DNA of 64,000 bases, taken from contig CANTFL010000448.1 in assembly GCA_947650285.1 (NCBI GenBank), forward strand, positions 29,465 through 93,464. Direction: 5' to 3'. Position 1 is the first letter of the stretch. Every line of letters begins with the position of its first letter. Below, piece by piece: positions 55,650-64,000 of this stretch. The notes beneath the pieces are model-generated. The model did no database searches, was not told where the DNA came from, and saw only the letters and a program-made list of their open reading frames with translations. This DNA is from Hyaloperonospora brassicae. Its lineage: Eukaryota > Oomycota > Peronosporomycetes > Peronosporales > Peronosporaceae. Made by a program: the position numbers and the translations under genes.

Positions 55650-56700
55650 ACGTGGGACGGATCCCGATACGGCTTAAGTAAGATAACGTAGAACACCGGG
55701 TGTGGGAGCAGTTATTGCGGAAGATTGAGCGTATACGCAAGTCCCTTCTTCGCGACGACCGTGAATGTATTTATGAAGAGCGTAAGAAACTTTGTCTCGA
55801 AGATAGCGGACACTACGTTTGTAGGTAGGTTTTTAGCATCAAGCAGCACTTTATCTCCCATCTAATAACTTTCATTACAACCTATACCTTTAATAACTGC
55901 TTGTTCCTTTTGTCTGTATTGGCTATCAGCCAGTGCGTTAAGCAAATGTCGTGATACATTCAATCGCGTGCGAGAAACGCTTTCACCTGTTTGTGAACAG
56001 TAGCAGGGCTGATATCATCAAGCCGATCGGCAACTCCTCCCTCAACAAGCCCTGAACTACGTAGTGGTAGCGTTAACAAAACGCGAGGGTGTGTAAGACC
56101 ATTCACGAAGAACGGTTTGTAGCCGGTGGAGGCATGCACGGCGTTATTCAACGCAAACTCAACGACAGGGAGCATCGCACTCCAACGCTTAGACGTTTCA
56201 GCGCAAACACTGCGCAAGATGTCACCAATGATGCAATTCACACGCTCGGTTTGACCATCAGTCTGCGGATGATCCGCGGTGGACATGTTCAATCGTGTGC
56301 CAAGCACCTTGAAGGTGGACTTCCAAAACTTCCCAGTGAAGCGAGGATCTTTATCAGAGTTAATTGCCAACGGCAAGCCGTGTTGTCGAAACACGCGATC
56401 GATAAACAGCGTAGCCGTACCTTCACCTTCGATAGAGTTCGGCACCACCGCTAAAATGAGCCATTTTGATCAAACGTTCAACAAAAACTATAATACCCAT
56501 ATTGTCATGCATATCTTTCGGTTCACCGAACAAGAAGTCCATGCTGATGGAGTCTTAACATCTCTTGGGTACCGGCAAACTAGCTAGCGCCGCCACCGCA
56601 TGAGCTGAAACCTTTACTCTTTGAAATGTTTTGCAAGTAAGAGCATATGTGATGATTCATTCGTAGAGTTTGGTCCACCAACATCGTTGTCTAACTCATC
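55650..56700 (-). pseudogene. Element B integrase remnant
   Basis: The 56448-55960 frame keeps FRQHGLPLAINSDKDPRFTG (catalytic D), STADHPQTDGQTERVN (catalytic E) and a VEFALNNAVHASTGYKPFFV block. The zinc-binding part before it is broken. Past 55960 the frame continues as scattered pieces toward the C-terminus. Confidence 0.85.
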
Positions 56701-56750
56701 CATAAGTCTTCTCAAGACCGAGATGACCACTCAACGCGGTATTATGTGCC

Positions 56751-57419
56751 TCACTGAGAATTCGATACTTCAACACCTTTATCATGAGAGACAACGATGC
56801 GAGGAATATCCTCCACATCCGTGCTATAGCACAACAGACCTTGATCGCTGGAATATCGATGTAACCTCGCACGTAATCGTGCCGACAATTTTACGTCTAA
56901 GTCCTTGAGCTCGTCGATTCCAAGATCACGTAGCAGAGCTATACAGTGTCCATCCTTGGCATAAGCCGAACGGATGAGGTCAGTGAACGACGACGACAGA
57001 GTCGTAACATGAGCAAGCTCATATTTAGGCCTCCGTGACAACGCATCAGCCAAATAATTATGCTTGCCCGGCTTACACTTCACCTCAAAGTTGAACTCGT
57101 CAAAGAAGGGAATCCAACGAGTCATTTTATGAGAAAGATGAGGCGACTGAATCGCAGTGCGTGGTGACACATTATTGGTATAAATCACAAACGGCTTAGA
57201 GCCAAGAAGATATATTCTGAATTTGACGAGAGCATACTTCATTTCAAGTAGCTCGTTGTCATGAGCAGGATCGTTTTTCAGAGGCTTCAGCTGCCGGGAC
57301 TCAAACGCAATGACGCGTTCTCGTCCATCAACATATGTTTGTAACAGAGCGTTGTCTATGGCAAAGTCATCTGCGTCACAGACGACACTAAAAGATCGAT
57401 CAGGATCAGGTAAAGCCAT
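56751..57419 (-). pseudogene. Element B RNase H remnant
   Basis: Reads SVVCDADDFAIDNALLQ, HDNELLEMKYALVKFRIYLLG and ALSRRPKYEL, an RNase H domain of the element A type. It is out of frame with the RT pieces. Confidence 0.85.
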
Positions 57420-57421
57420 GA

Positions 57422-58214
57422 TTAGCGCATGAAGGAGACTCTCCTATACTGCTTGAAAAGCATCATGCTCGGTGCAGTCCAGAACCATTCTACATCCTTT
57501 TCAAGGAGATTGGATAATGGCCGAGCCATATCTGCGTAATTCGCGCTATACTTGTGTAAGTTATTGGAAAGGCCAAGCCACTTACGCAAGTCCTTTTGGT
57601 TCTTTGGAACCGGCCAATCAACTACGGCTTTTACCTTAGCGGGACCCGCTCTAAGGCCTCGCTTACCAATAAAGAACCCTTTAAATTGGAATCTCTTGCG
57701 CACCAAACATGCACTTAGAGACGTTGGCATACAACTTGTTCTTGCGCATGCACTCGAGTACTGCTCGTAAATGGTAGATGTGATTATACACATTCGACCG
57801 ACCGTTCATAGCACGACTATGGACAAAGATATCATCAAAGTATGTCTGTGCATAACCTCTTTGAGGTCTGAACAAATGTGTCACAAGACGGTTGAATGTA
57901 TCCGGGGCATTCGATAACCCTTGCGGCATAACAAGCCACTCCCAGAGCATACCGCTGGGATTACTGACCGCTGTCAGCGGAATATCGCTTTCTCGCGTGA
58001 GAGGTTGGTAATAACCATCGACTAAGTCTAGCGCACTATACATTGTACATCCCACCATATTGTTATGAAGAACATCTTTCCGAGGGATTGGTGTCTGAGC
58101 CGGGATGGTGGCTGCATTAAGCTTATTGTAAGCATGAACAATGCGCCACTTTCCATTGGGCTTTTTGACACAGAAGGTCGGTGTGGAATGGGGAGATTTG
58201 CTCTCAAGTACCAT
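57422..58214 (-). pseudogene. Element B reverse transcriptase remnant
   Basis: Two overlapping frames. 58214-57681 holds SALDLVDGYYQ, MPQGLSNAPDTFN and the catalytic YFDD followed by IFVHSRAMNG. 57793-57422 continues with KGFFIGKRGLRAGPAKVKAVVDWPVP and the LRKWLGLSNNLHKYS block. One frameshift separates them. Confidence 0.88.
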
Positions 58215-58424
58215 TCCTGCCGCGTGCTTTGCACGAAAGAAGTCGTCAATGACGTCACACTGTTTCTTCGGTAAAGGTCACTGCCGTGTTACTCAGTATT
58301 TAGTTCCAGGAACCAAGTTAATTTCATGACGTTCACCTCTATCGGGAGGCAAAACGGACGGTGGGTTGTGACACACCACGTCCTGAAATGCCTTTACCAA
58401 AGGATAGAACGGATCAAGAGGATC

Positions 58425-59204
58425 CTAAAGGATCGACGATTTACTACGGGAATCCAATGCCGCCTTTGTGTACTCAAGGACAGACTCGTCTAATAACGAG
58501 GATGAGCTCAACTCAATATTTGGCCGAATGACCACTAACTCGGATAATTCTCCGTCCTGCAAGGCTTGGCTTAATTCGCCGTCAGACATTTCGTCTAGTT
58601 CAAAGAGAGTATCCAAGGATGGAAGAGTCTCAAGACTAGTATTGCCATCAATCTGGCCAGTCAACTCATTGACAAGTGTATATAGTGTATTATTACTAAT
58701 ATCACTTCGTGACTTCTTAGACGTTGGGTGCTGAACAGTTGCCACCCGATGCCGGGATTGTTTCCTTACAAAAACCGTACGCCTCCTAGAGGCCGGGAAA
58801 ATAGGGTCCCCGTGATTACTATTTATAATAGCACGCTCTGTACGAGAGCTCATGTCTTGAACGACATCTGGTGAAGTGTTACGTAACTCGAAAACTTCAA
58901 CCAGTGAGTTTACACGTACCACTTCACGTTCTGCATTTGGGTCTAGCCCTGAACACTCTGGCTTCTCGTCAACAATGTCATTACCGACATTCAGTGAGGT
59001 GCCACCTCGGCCGCCCTCACTCGGTGGAATTACACGTGCCACTTCACTAACAGCATTCGGGCCTAGCCCTGAACACTCTGGCTTCTCGCCATCAATGTCA
59101 TTACCGACATTCAGTGAGGTGCCACCTCGGCCGCCCTCACTCGGTGGGATTATACGTGCCACTCCACTCACATCAGAGGAATTACAATCTTGATGTCTCT
59201 GCAT
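58425..59204 (-). pseudogene. Element B protease-RT linker, with a tandem repeat
   Basis: A 259-residue open frame rich in Ser, Asp and Glu, equivalent to the long linker of element A. It contains two near-identical 40-residue units, each with IPPSEGGRGGTSLNVGND and EKPECSGL. Confidence 0.75.
58913..59165. repeat. Tandem repeat, 120-bp period, about two copies
   Basis: CTAGCCCTGAACACTCTGG starts at 58943 and again at 59063. The two units differ at only a few positions and the period is a multiple of three. Confidence 0.9.
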
Positions 59205-60029
59205 AGGCCAACCATGCCTGCAGCATGCAGTGACTCATTTTCACAACGAGTATTACTCCACGGAGTATAACTCCCTTCACATACGGTGAAAGAGCTCCGC
59301 TCAATATGGATGTCATTGACATTGAAGTTAATTAACTCTGACATACCTATGTCCATCACATTGACATCTTCCGTCAATGACTCGCGCCAATAGCGCTTTT
59401 GTTGCCTGGCAAAGGTGGGTTCATGAATTTCCAAAGCTTCGCCAGAAACATTGCGCGTGGCGCCTAAGGTCTTAGACCGTCTATCAATACATCGCTCGTG
59501 GCGTTCAAGCCAAGCCATATCCAGGATGATATCGTAATCAGAATCCAAATCGAGGACAAGACAGCGTTCAATGCTGTCAAAGTCCAAAAGAATTCACACC
59601 TAAGTTCAACGGAACTTTGGGCACCGTGACGCGACTACCAGTCGCTAGACGAACGGTGATTGAATCACCCTCATGCGCTTTGAGCGCTTCAGCGTATCGC
59701 TGACTTCCCTCCAGGAAACGACGTCGATCGTAATTGCATGATGCTCCGGAGTCGATTAAGATCGACCAATGATTCTCAAAGCCTTTAATCTTCGCCTCGG
59801 CGACTAACAAGCCAGGCTCGTATCCACGCTCTGTGCTGGTGGGCACATAGCTCGGTGGGGCTAAGCCCTGTTTCGCTCTACCTCGTAGAGAAGTGATAGA
59901 AATCAGTTCTACCCCAGTAGGGCGCCCCGCGCCTACTGGGTGTCGACGTTTCCCCGTGCCATACCAGGTTTCTAGTTGTGGCTGGGGTTTCGACCCATAG
60001 GAGTTATTTGTTGCTAGCGCAAAGGACAA
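59168..60029 (-). pseudogene. Element B protease remnant
   Basis: 60029-59577 encodes SILIDSGASCNYDRRRFL, a D-S-G-A aspartic protease box, and VRLATGSRVTVPKV. 59587-59168 continues with LVLDLDSDYDIILDMAWLERH. A small frame change separates them. Confidence 0.85.
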
Positions 60030-60852
60030 GTAAGACGCAAGTGTTTAGTGCTTCCGTACATATAACAGCGTCTCACTTCCTGTCGTTGCTCTGCAACATG
60101 AAGCTCCGCTTGAACTTCATCTTCAGCATGGCTGAGATTCATTGGTTCTGGCTTACAGTAAGCTGAGGTGCTCGCAGAGGTTGCCCTCGTCAAAATTGAG
60201 GTGTACCCATTCCAACCAAGTCTGGCCGACTTAAAGTTGTGCTCAGCATTTCTAGCGATGCTCACAGCTTCCTCAAAAATAGTGGGATAGACCTGAAAAA
60301 CCTCGGTCCTGGCAACGCCATTACGAAGACCTTCCATGAATACAGTCACACAGACTGTCTCAGGTAGAGTGTCAGACTGTATAGCAGCCATAAGAGTTCT
60401 CAACTCTCAGACATAGTCCGTTAACTCATTCTTACCCTGGAAGTAGACATAGCGTGAGCGCACGCGATAGGCCTAGTTAGGCGGCGAGAATACTCGCAAT
60501 AGGTCTAACTTAATCGCATCCCATGTAGGAAACGCCAAGTCGACCGACGTGCAACACGTCAGAGCTCACTCTCTCGCTCTTCCATCGAGCATGGAGATGG
60601 CCAGCGAGACCCGCTGATACTGTAGTGGATAAGGCCAGAGCTCATGGCCATCTCAATCTCACGGATCAAGAGGGTCCGATTTGCCCCCTCCTTCCCGGAG
60701 TAGTGTTTAACGTCCACCCGACGGGGACGAGGCTCAGCCTCTGGTGGCATCGCCACGTAGCGTGTTGGCATCGCCGACGCTACTTGGTTTTGAACCTGCT
60801 TTAAAATGGCCATTTCATACTGCATGAAGGCCTCGACTCGTGCATTGAGCAC
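60014..60852 (-). pseudogene. Element B gag remnant
   Basis: 60852-60559 and 60403-60014 carry the Gag core (YVAMPPEAEPRPRRVDVKHY, LPETVCVTVFMEGLRNG) and a degenerate zinc knuckle (CYMYGSTKHLRLTC). The intervening sequence is broken. Confidence 0.8.
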
Positions 60853-61017
60853 ATCGGGACCTTGTGCAGCTAGAAACTAAACATACTCAGGAATTACGGC
60901 CGAGGTCAGCTTATCAAGCGCGACCTTTGAGCCCCAGAGAGAGATGTGGATTGCTCCATCCTCACATATTATCGGTCGAAACGACTCAGGAGTAGATTGA
61001 ATACTTGTGCCACATAG

Positions 61018-61496
61018 TGTAGCGGAGCTGCACAGCTCCTTCGGTGAGAGGAAGACCTAACGATTCACGAGCAACTTTGGTTCAGCGAACCCGATTTAAA
61101 GAGTCAACAAGCTCAGATATCTTACGGTCCCTGTTCCAGGGGTACCAAACGATTCAGGCAATCAACGCACAGAGTGCACGAGGAGTAGCTGCCTTAACAA
61201 GGCGTTGCTATAGTCCTCAAACGAGCACAAGACGCATCAGAGAGGCACGTGTCTTTTGGATTAAAATGGGAACCAGGCTTTATATTATTTATCCGAAAGA
61301 ACACCTTAGAACAACGTACTTAACCTAGTCACTAATGTTCTAATATGTATCTCTCGCAAGATCTCGTAATTAATAATTGACAGACATCAGTCTTCAACAA
61401 TTGATCCGGTGTTTGAATATCACTTTAAAAGGTATCCCACCTCTTGTGTGCACAACACCTAGTGCCTACTTCCAGTCGATGTGTAACCCCATTACA
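61018..61496 (-). repeat. Element B 5' LTR (479 bp)
   Basis: Plus-strand start TGTAGCGGAG, end CCCCATTACA. It keeps a GAGCTG-CA-CAGCTC hairpin at its left end that is broken in the 3' copy. The minus-strand sequence just outside (TGGCACAAGTATTC) may be the primer-binding site. Confidence 0.9.
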
Positions 61497-61816
61497 TTAA
61501 CCGGACGAGGTTTAAGGCGGCGTGGCACCTCTACGCTGGGAAGACGAAAATTTTACTGCACTCTGACCTGATGCGTCGCCGTGTGATGACCCGCATTATA
61601 CTTCTCGATGTGACAAACGCTTCTAGCGGATTTGTTTTTTGTCAAACAGCAAGGTGACCGTTTTAGCGTGACAAACGTGGTCAGTCATACCAAATGTATG
61701 ATTGGCTTCGTTAAAAACACTCTCGATGTTTAGTTGTTTGATAAACTGCTTGGTCCTTCATAGAAAATGGTCTACTTCCACGATTACTCAAAGCCCCGCT
61801 TGAAGTCAACTAGCAG
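61497..61816. other. Spacer between element B and an LTR remnant
   Basis: About 0.3 kb; nothing recognised. Confidence 0.5.
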
Positions 61817-62272
61817 TGTAACGAGGTAAACCTTCTGCATTGCATAATCCCGAACTCTGCCAAGGTAAATCTATTCTTCATGAATGATATTAACAATTTG
61901 GATCGTGCGAGTCAATATAAAGTGGAAAAAGTACCGTTGATGAAATTTTTGGTTTAGCTACTAATTTCAGTAACAGATTACGTTACGATACAAACCTAAA
62001 AACAAGAAAGCACTGCTAGACGCGCGCCATAAGTGGCGATTGCGATTCTATAATGTGGATTTGTACTTGAAAATACTGTCAGTAAGATAAGAAAGGTTTA
62101 TTACAGAGGCATAGCTTAAATAATACAAAGACGGATCTCCTTTTTATAAATCTTGCTCTTGTTGTATTCATCCTCTGAACGCATGAAATACGTGCAATTT
62201 GAAAGCATATACCCTTGTATCACTTCGGTACAAGGGCTTGTCACATTATGGTAAGAAGTGAGCCCCATTACA
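61817..62272 (+). repeat. Diverged LTR of the element A family
   Basis: Starts TGTAACGAGGTAAACC, holds the CACTGCTAGACGCGCGCC core near 62010-62030 and ends GAGCCCCATTACA. Confidence 0.7.
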
Positions 62273-63330
62273 AGCATAAGCACTTTGTGGTCCGTTAAAG
62301 GACCACGATATCTCGTTTAATAAAACATACTGAGTGTTGGAAAAGGAAGCGTTCACGCCACACGTGAAGGCTTGTTACATTTGAGCGTTTTAAGATAAAT
62401 ATACATTTATTTTTTTATATGTGACATCGCCACCCGTGGCATGTTACTGTATCTTGCCCGAGACCAACAACTAGCCATGATTAACATGATCACCCAGATT
62501 TAGATAGTTTGAGAAAGGGATAAAGTAGCCCTGCTGCGCTAGCAAGGCAAATAACAAGCATATCGTTAGGAGATTTCAACTAAAACCGACACATCTGTTG
62601 AAACAGCAGCGATTTATTGCTGCTGTGGGCGGGTCAACGCACACGCTTCGCTTTTCATCTAACCGATGGATAAATTTTGTACAGAAGAGTCGAGGTAGAC
62701 TCTTATGGAGGTGGTTTGTCGAGTTGCACAATGTTATAAAGGCTCGTCGCATCATTGACGACACGATGCAAGTTTAGTTCGTCCAGTCCAGATATGGCTA
62801 GAGGATCCAAGGCTTGGAGACCGTTGGGATCGAGATTCTTGACCGAATGCATTCGGGTGTTAAAAAAAATTTGAGAGCCGATTTAGACAGAAAATTGGGC
62901 CGTTACACGCCGACGATAGGGCTCTTGATAAGGTTTTAAAACTCAGGTCGATAAAGTAGATGTGCATTCTTACGCGCAGCACATTTGATACCTCTCTTGA
63001 TTCGGAAGAATACTTCCTTAGATAATAAGCACACATAAATTACTAAGTTTATCCAGGGATTTTCGGATGTTATTGTCAATTCCCACCTATACCGCCTTTA
63101 CGTGCGATAAATAGATCAAGCGAGTTCAGTGACGGACGAGGAAGGTTGAGGTGTAGACAGGGACATATATAGCTCTTTCATCTACCTATCTGAGGGACGA
63201 CAGGAAAGTAGAGGTTTATAATAACGGACGTTTCTTACGTGAACTGAGAGCGTACCCGCTCTCCAGGATATAATCGTCGTCAAAACAAAAGGCACTGCGC
63301 CTCTGAGTATACTGCCCCAAGACCAATATT
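62273..63330 (+). pseudogene. gag remnant of the element A family
   Basis: Directly downstream of the LTR remnant. AGCACTTTGTGGTCC and GCGTTCACGCCACACGTGAAG align with the leader and start of element A gag, GCTGCTGTGGGCGGG with its middle, and the stretch around 62935-62990 with the LKLKQGKRDVHAYAQHI codons. Many stops; not functional. Homology is lost by about 63,330. Confidence 0.75.
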
Positions 63331-64000
63331 ACTTACACAAGTGGGTAGCGACCGTCCGTCAGCTAAGTGAGATCCAACGCTTTAAACAAGTGCTGCTTAC
63401 AATTCCCTACTTATATTGCTGCATCTCCTAGGCAACGCATATTCGTTTATATCGCAAAGGAAGACCACAAATTTTACGCTATGAGTGTGTCGTATATGCT
63501 GTTACTGTCAATTTGAGCCCTTTTCTGACGGCTCTAAAAACTAGTACACTAATGAGTCTCCCCGAGGAACTGTTGCTCACTACACTGGTGTCCATACAGA
63601 AAAATATATATATATATATATATATGAGACTTCATAAGATTATTAAGATATTACCTGACCAGCTGCTATTATATCTACATGCAGAACAACCTTCACCCGT
63701 TTATAACATTGTATCTCAGAATCAGTATGATCGCTTGCTCTATCGTTCTCGAGATCGTTGCGATTCTTTTACTTATTATTGGTCAGGTTCGGCGTTTAAT
63801 CCCTTATTATTTCGATCCTTACGCTGTTCGAATATTATCCTCTCGACTTTTCAATGAAACATATCCGGCAATTGAGCAGGGAAAGGTCTTCTTGTCTCAA
63901 CACGTCCGTAAAACATGGCACGGTATTTAAGTCCGATCATCGGATCAATGTATCTCTTTTTTGAACGTCTGTCGACGAAAAGAACCAGTACGAATCATGA
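63331..64000. other. Right-edge sequence, unassigned
   Basis: No recognised gene. Contains a short (AT)n run at about 63605-63626. The open frame 63679-63930 on the plus strand has no identifiable feature. Confidence 0.45.

Larger units (their letters stand above)
53804..61496 (-). mobile_element. Degraded Ty3/gypsy retrotransposon, element B
   Basis: About 7.7 kb in minus orientation. Both LTRs are 479 bp (61018-61496 is the 5' LTR, 53804-54282 the 3' LTR) and differ at about 20 positions by my count. Order on the minus strand: gag (60852 to 60014), protease (60029 to 59168), linker (59204 to 58425), RT (58214 to 57422), RNase H (57419 to 56751), integrase (56700 to 55650), then a region with plus-strand ORFs before the 3' LTR. 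Flanking bases (ATGAG and TTAAC) do not match, so no target duplication survives. Same overall lineage as element A but clearly different and older. Confidence 0.9.

Noticed and set aside
63605..63626. (AT)n run as a possible regulatory or origin element
   Set aside because: A simple microsatellite in decayed sequence; nothing supports a function.

Overview
The window looks like an oomycete nuclear genome segment, most likely from the Peronosporaceae (Phytophthora or a downy mildew). The grounds are short introns, oomycete-type initiator elements (TCATTYYNCA-like) just upstream of two start codons, a secreted EER/WY-type effector-like gene, and Ty3/gypsy, L1 and hAT repeats of the kind that fill gene-poor oomycete DNA. 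Most of the 64 kb is transposable-element sequence. The only clearly intact host genes are one partial gene at the left edge and a four-gene minus-strand block at about 31.85-40.93 kb.

Layout. 1-916: the 3' part of a U2AF large-subunit splicing-factor gene (four exons, +). 0.9-9.4 kb: old, AT-rich sequence with a possible small inverted-repeat element. 9.45-15.1 kb: a fossil Ty3/gypsy element (element C, +) with recognisable LTR, reverse transcriptase, integrase and chromodomain pieces, split by a nested LTR. 16.06 kb: LTR remnant. 16.9-25.3 kb: decayed L1-type LINE. 25.4-27.2 kb: decayed hAT-like transposase. 28.4-29.0 kb: broken secreted RXLR-like effector gene (-). 31.85-40.93 kb: Derlin (five exons), a polytopic class 3 lipase, glucose-6-phosphate isomerase, and a WY/EER effector lacking RXLR, all on the minus strand. 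43.79-51.76 kb: a young 7,974-bp Ty3/gypsy element (element A, +) with 388-bp LTRs that differ at one base and a 5-bp target duplication. 52.19-52.63 kb: solo LTR. 53.80-61.50 kb: an older inverted Ty3/gypsy element (element B, -) with 479-bp LTRs. 61.8-63.3 kb: LTR and gag remnant of the element A family.

The most unusual signal is in element A. From LTR to LTR, through gag, protease, RT, RNase H, integrase and an antisense ORF, it is packed with perfect short inverted repeats (arms of 8-14 bp, short loops), roughly one every 50-100 bp, where chance predicts about two in the whole element. Several are loop-less palindromes inside conserved coding regions. One sits just downstream of an A_AAA_AAT heptamer at the gag/pol junction and forms a textbook -1 frameshift signal. 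A 487-residue ORF lies antisense between pol and the 3' LTR and overlaps two sense frames. Related solo LTRs end in three-way-junction-like folds whose arms differ in sequence but still pair, which suggests the structure itself is maintained.

How the parts work together: the host block mixes housekeeping functions (ER-associated degradation, lipid hydrolysis, glycolysis) with a candidate secreted effector and sits between repeat-rich flanks. Element A supplies nearly all parts of a mobile Ty3/gypsy polyprotein but has one in-frame stop in pol and its chromodomain in another frame, so this copy is probably non-autonomous now.
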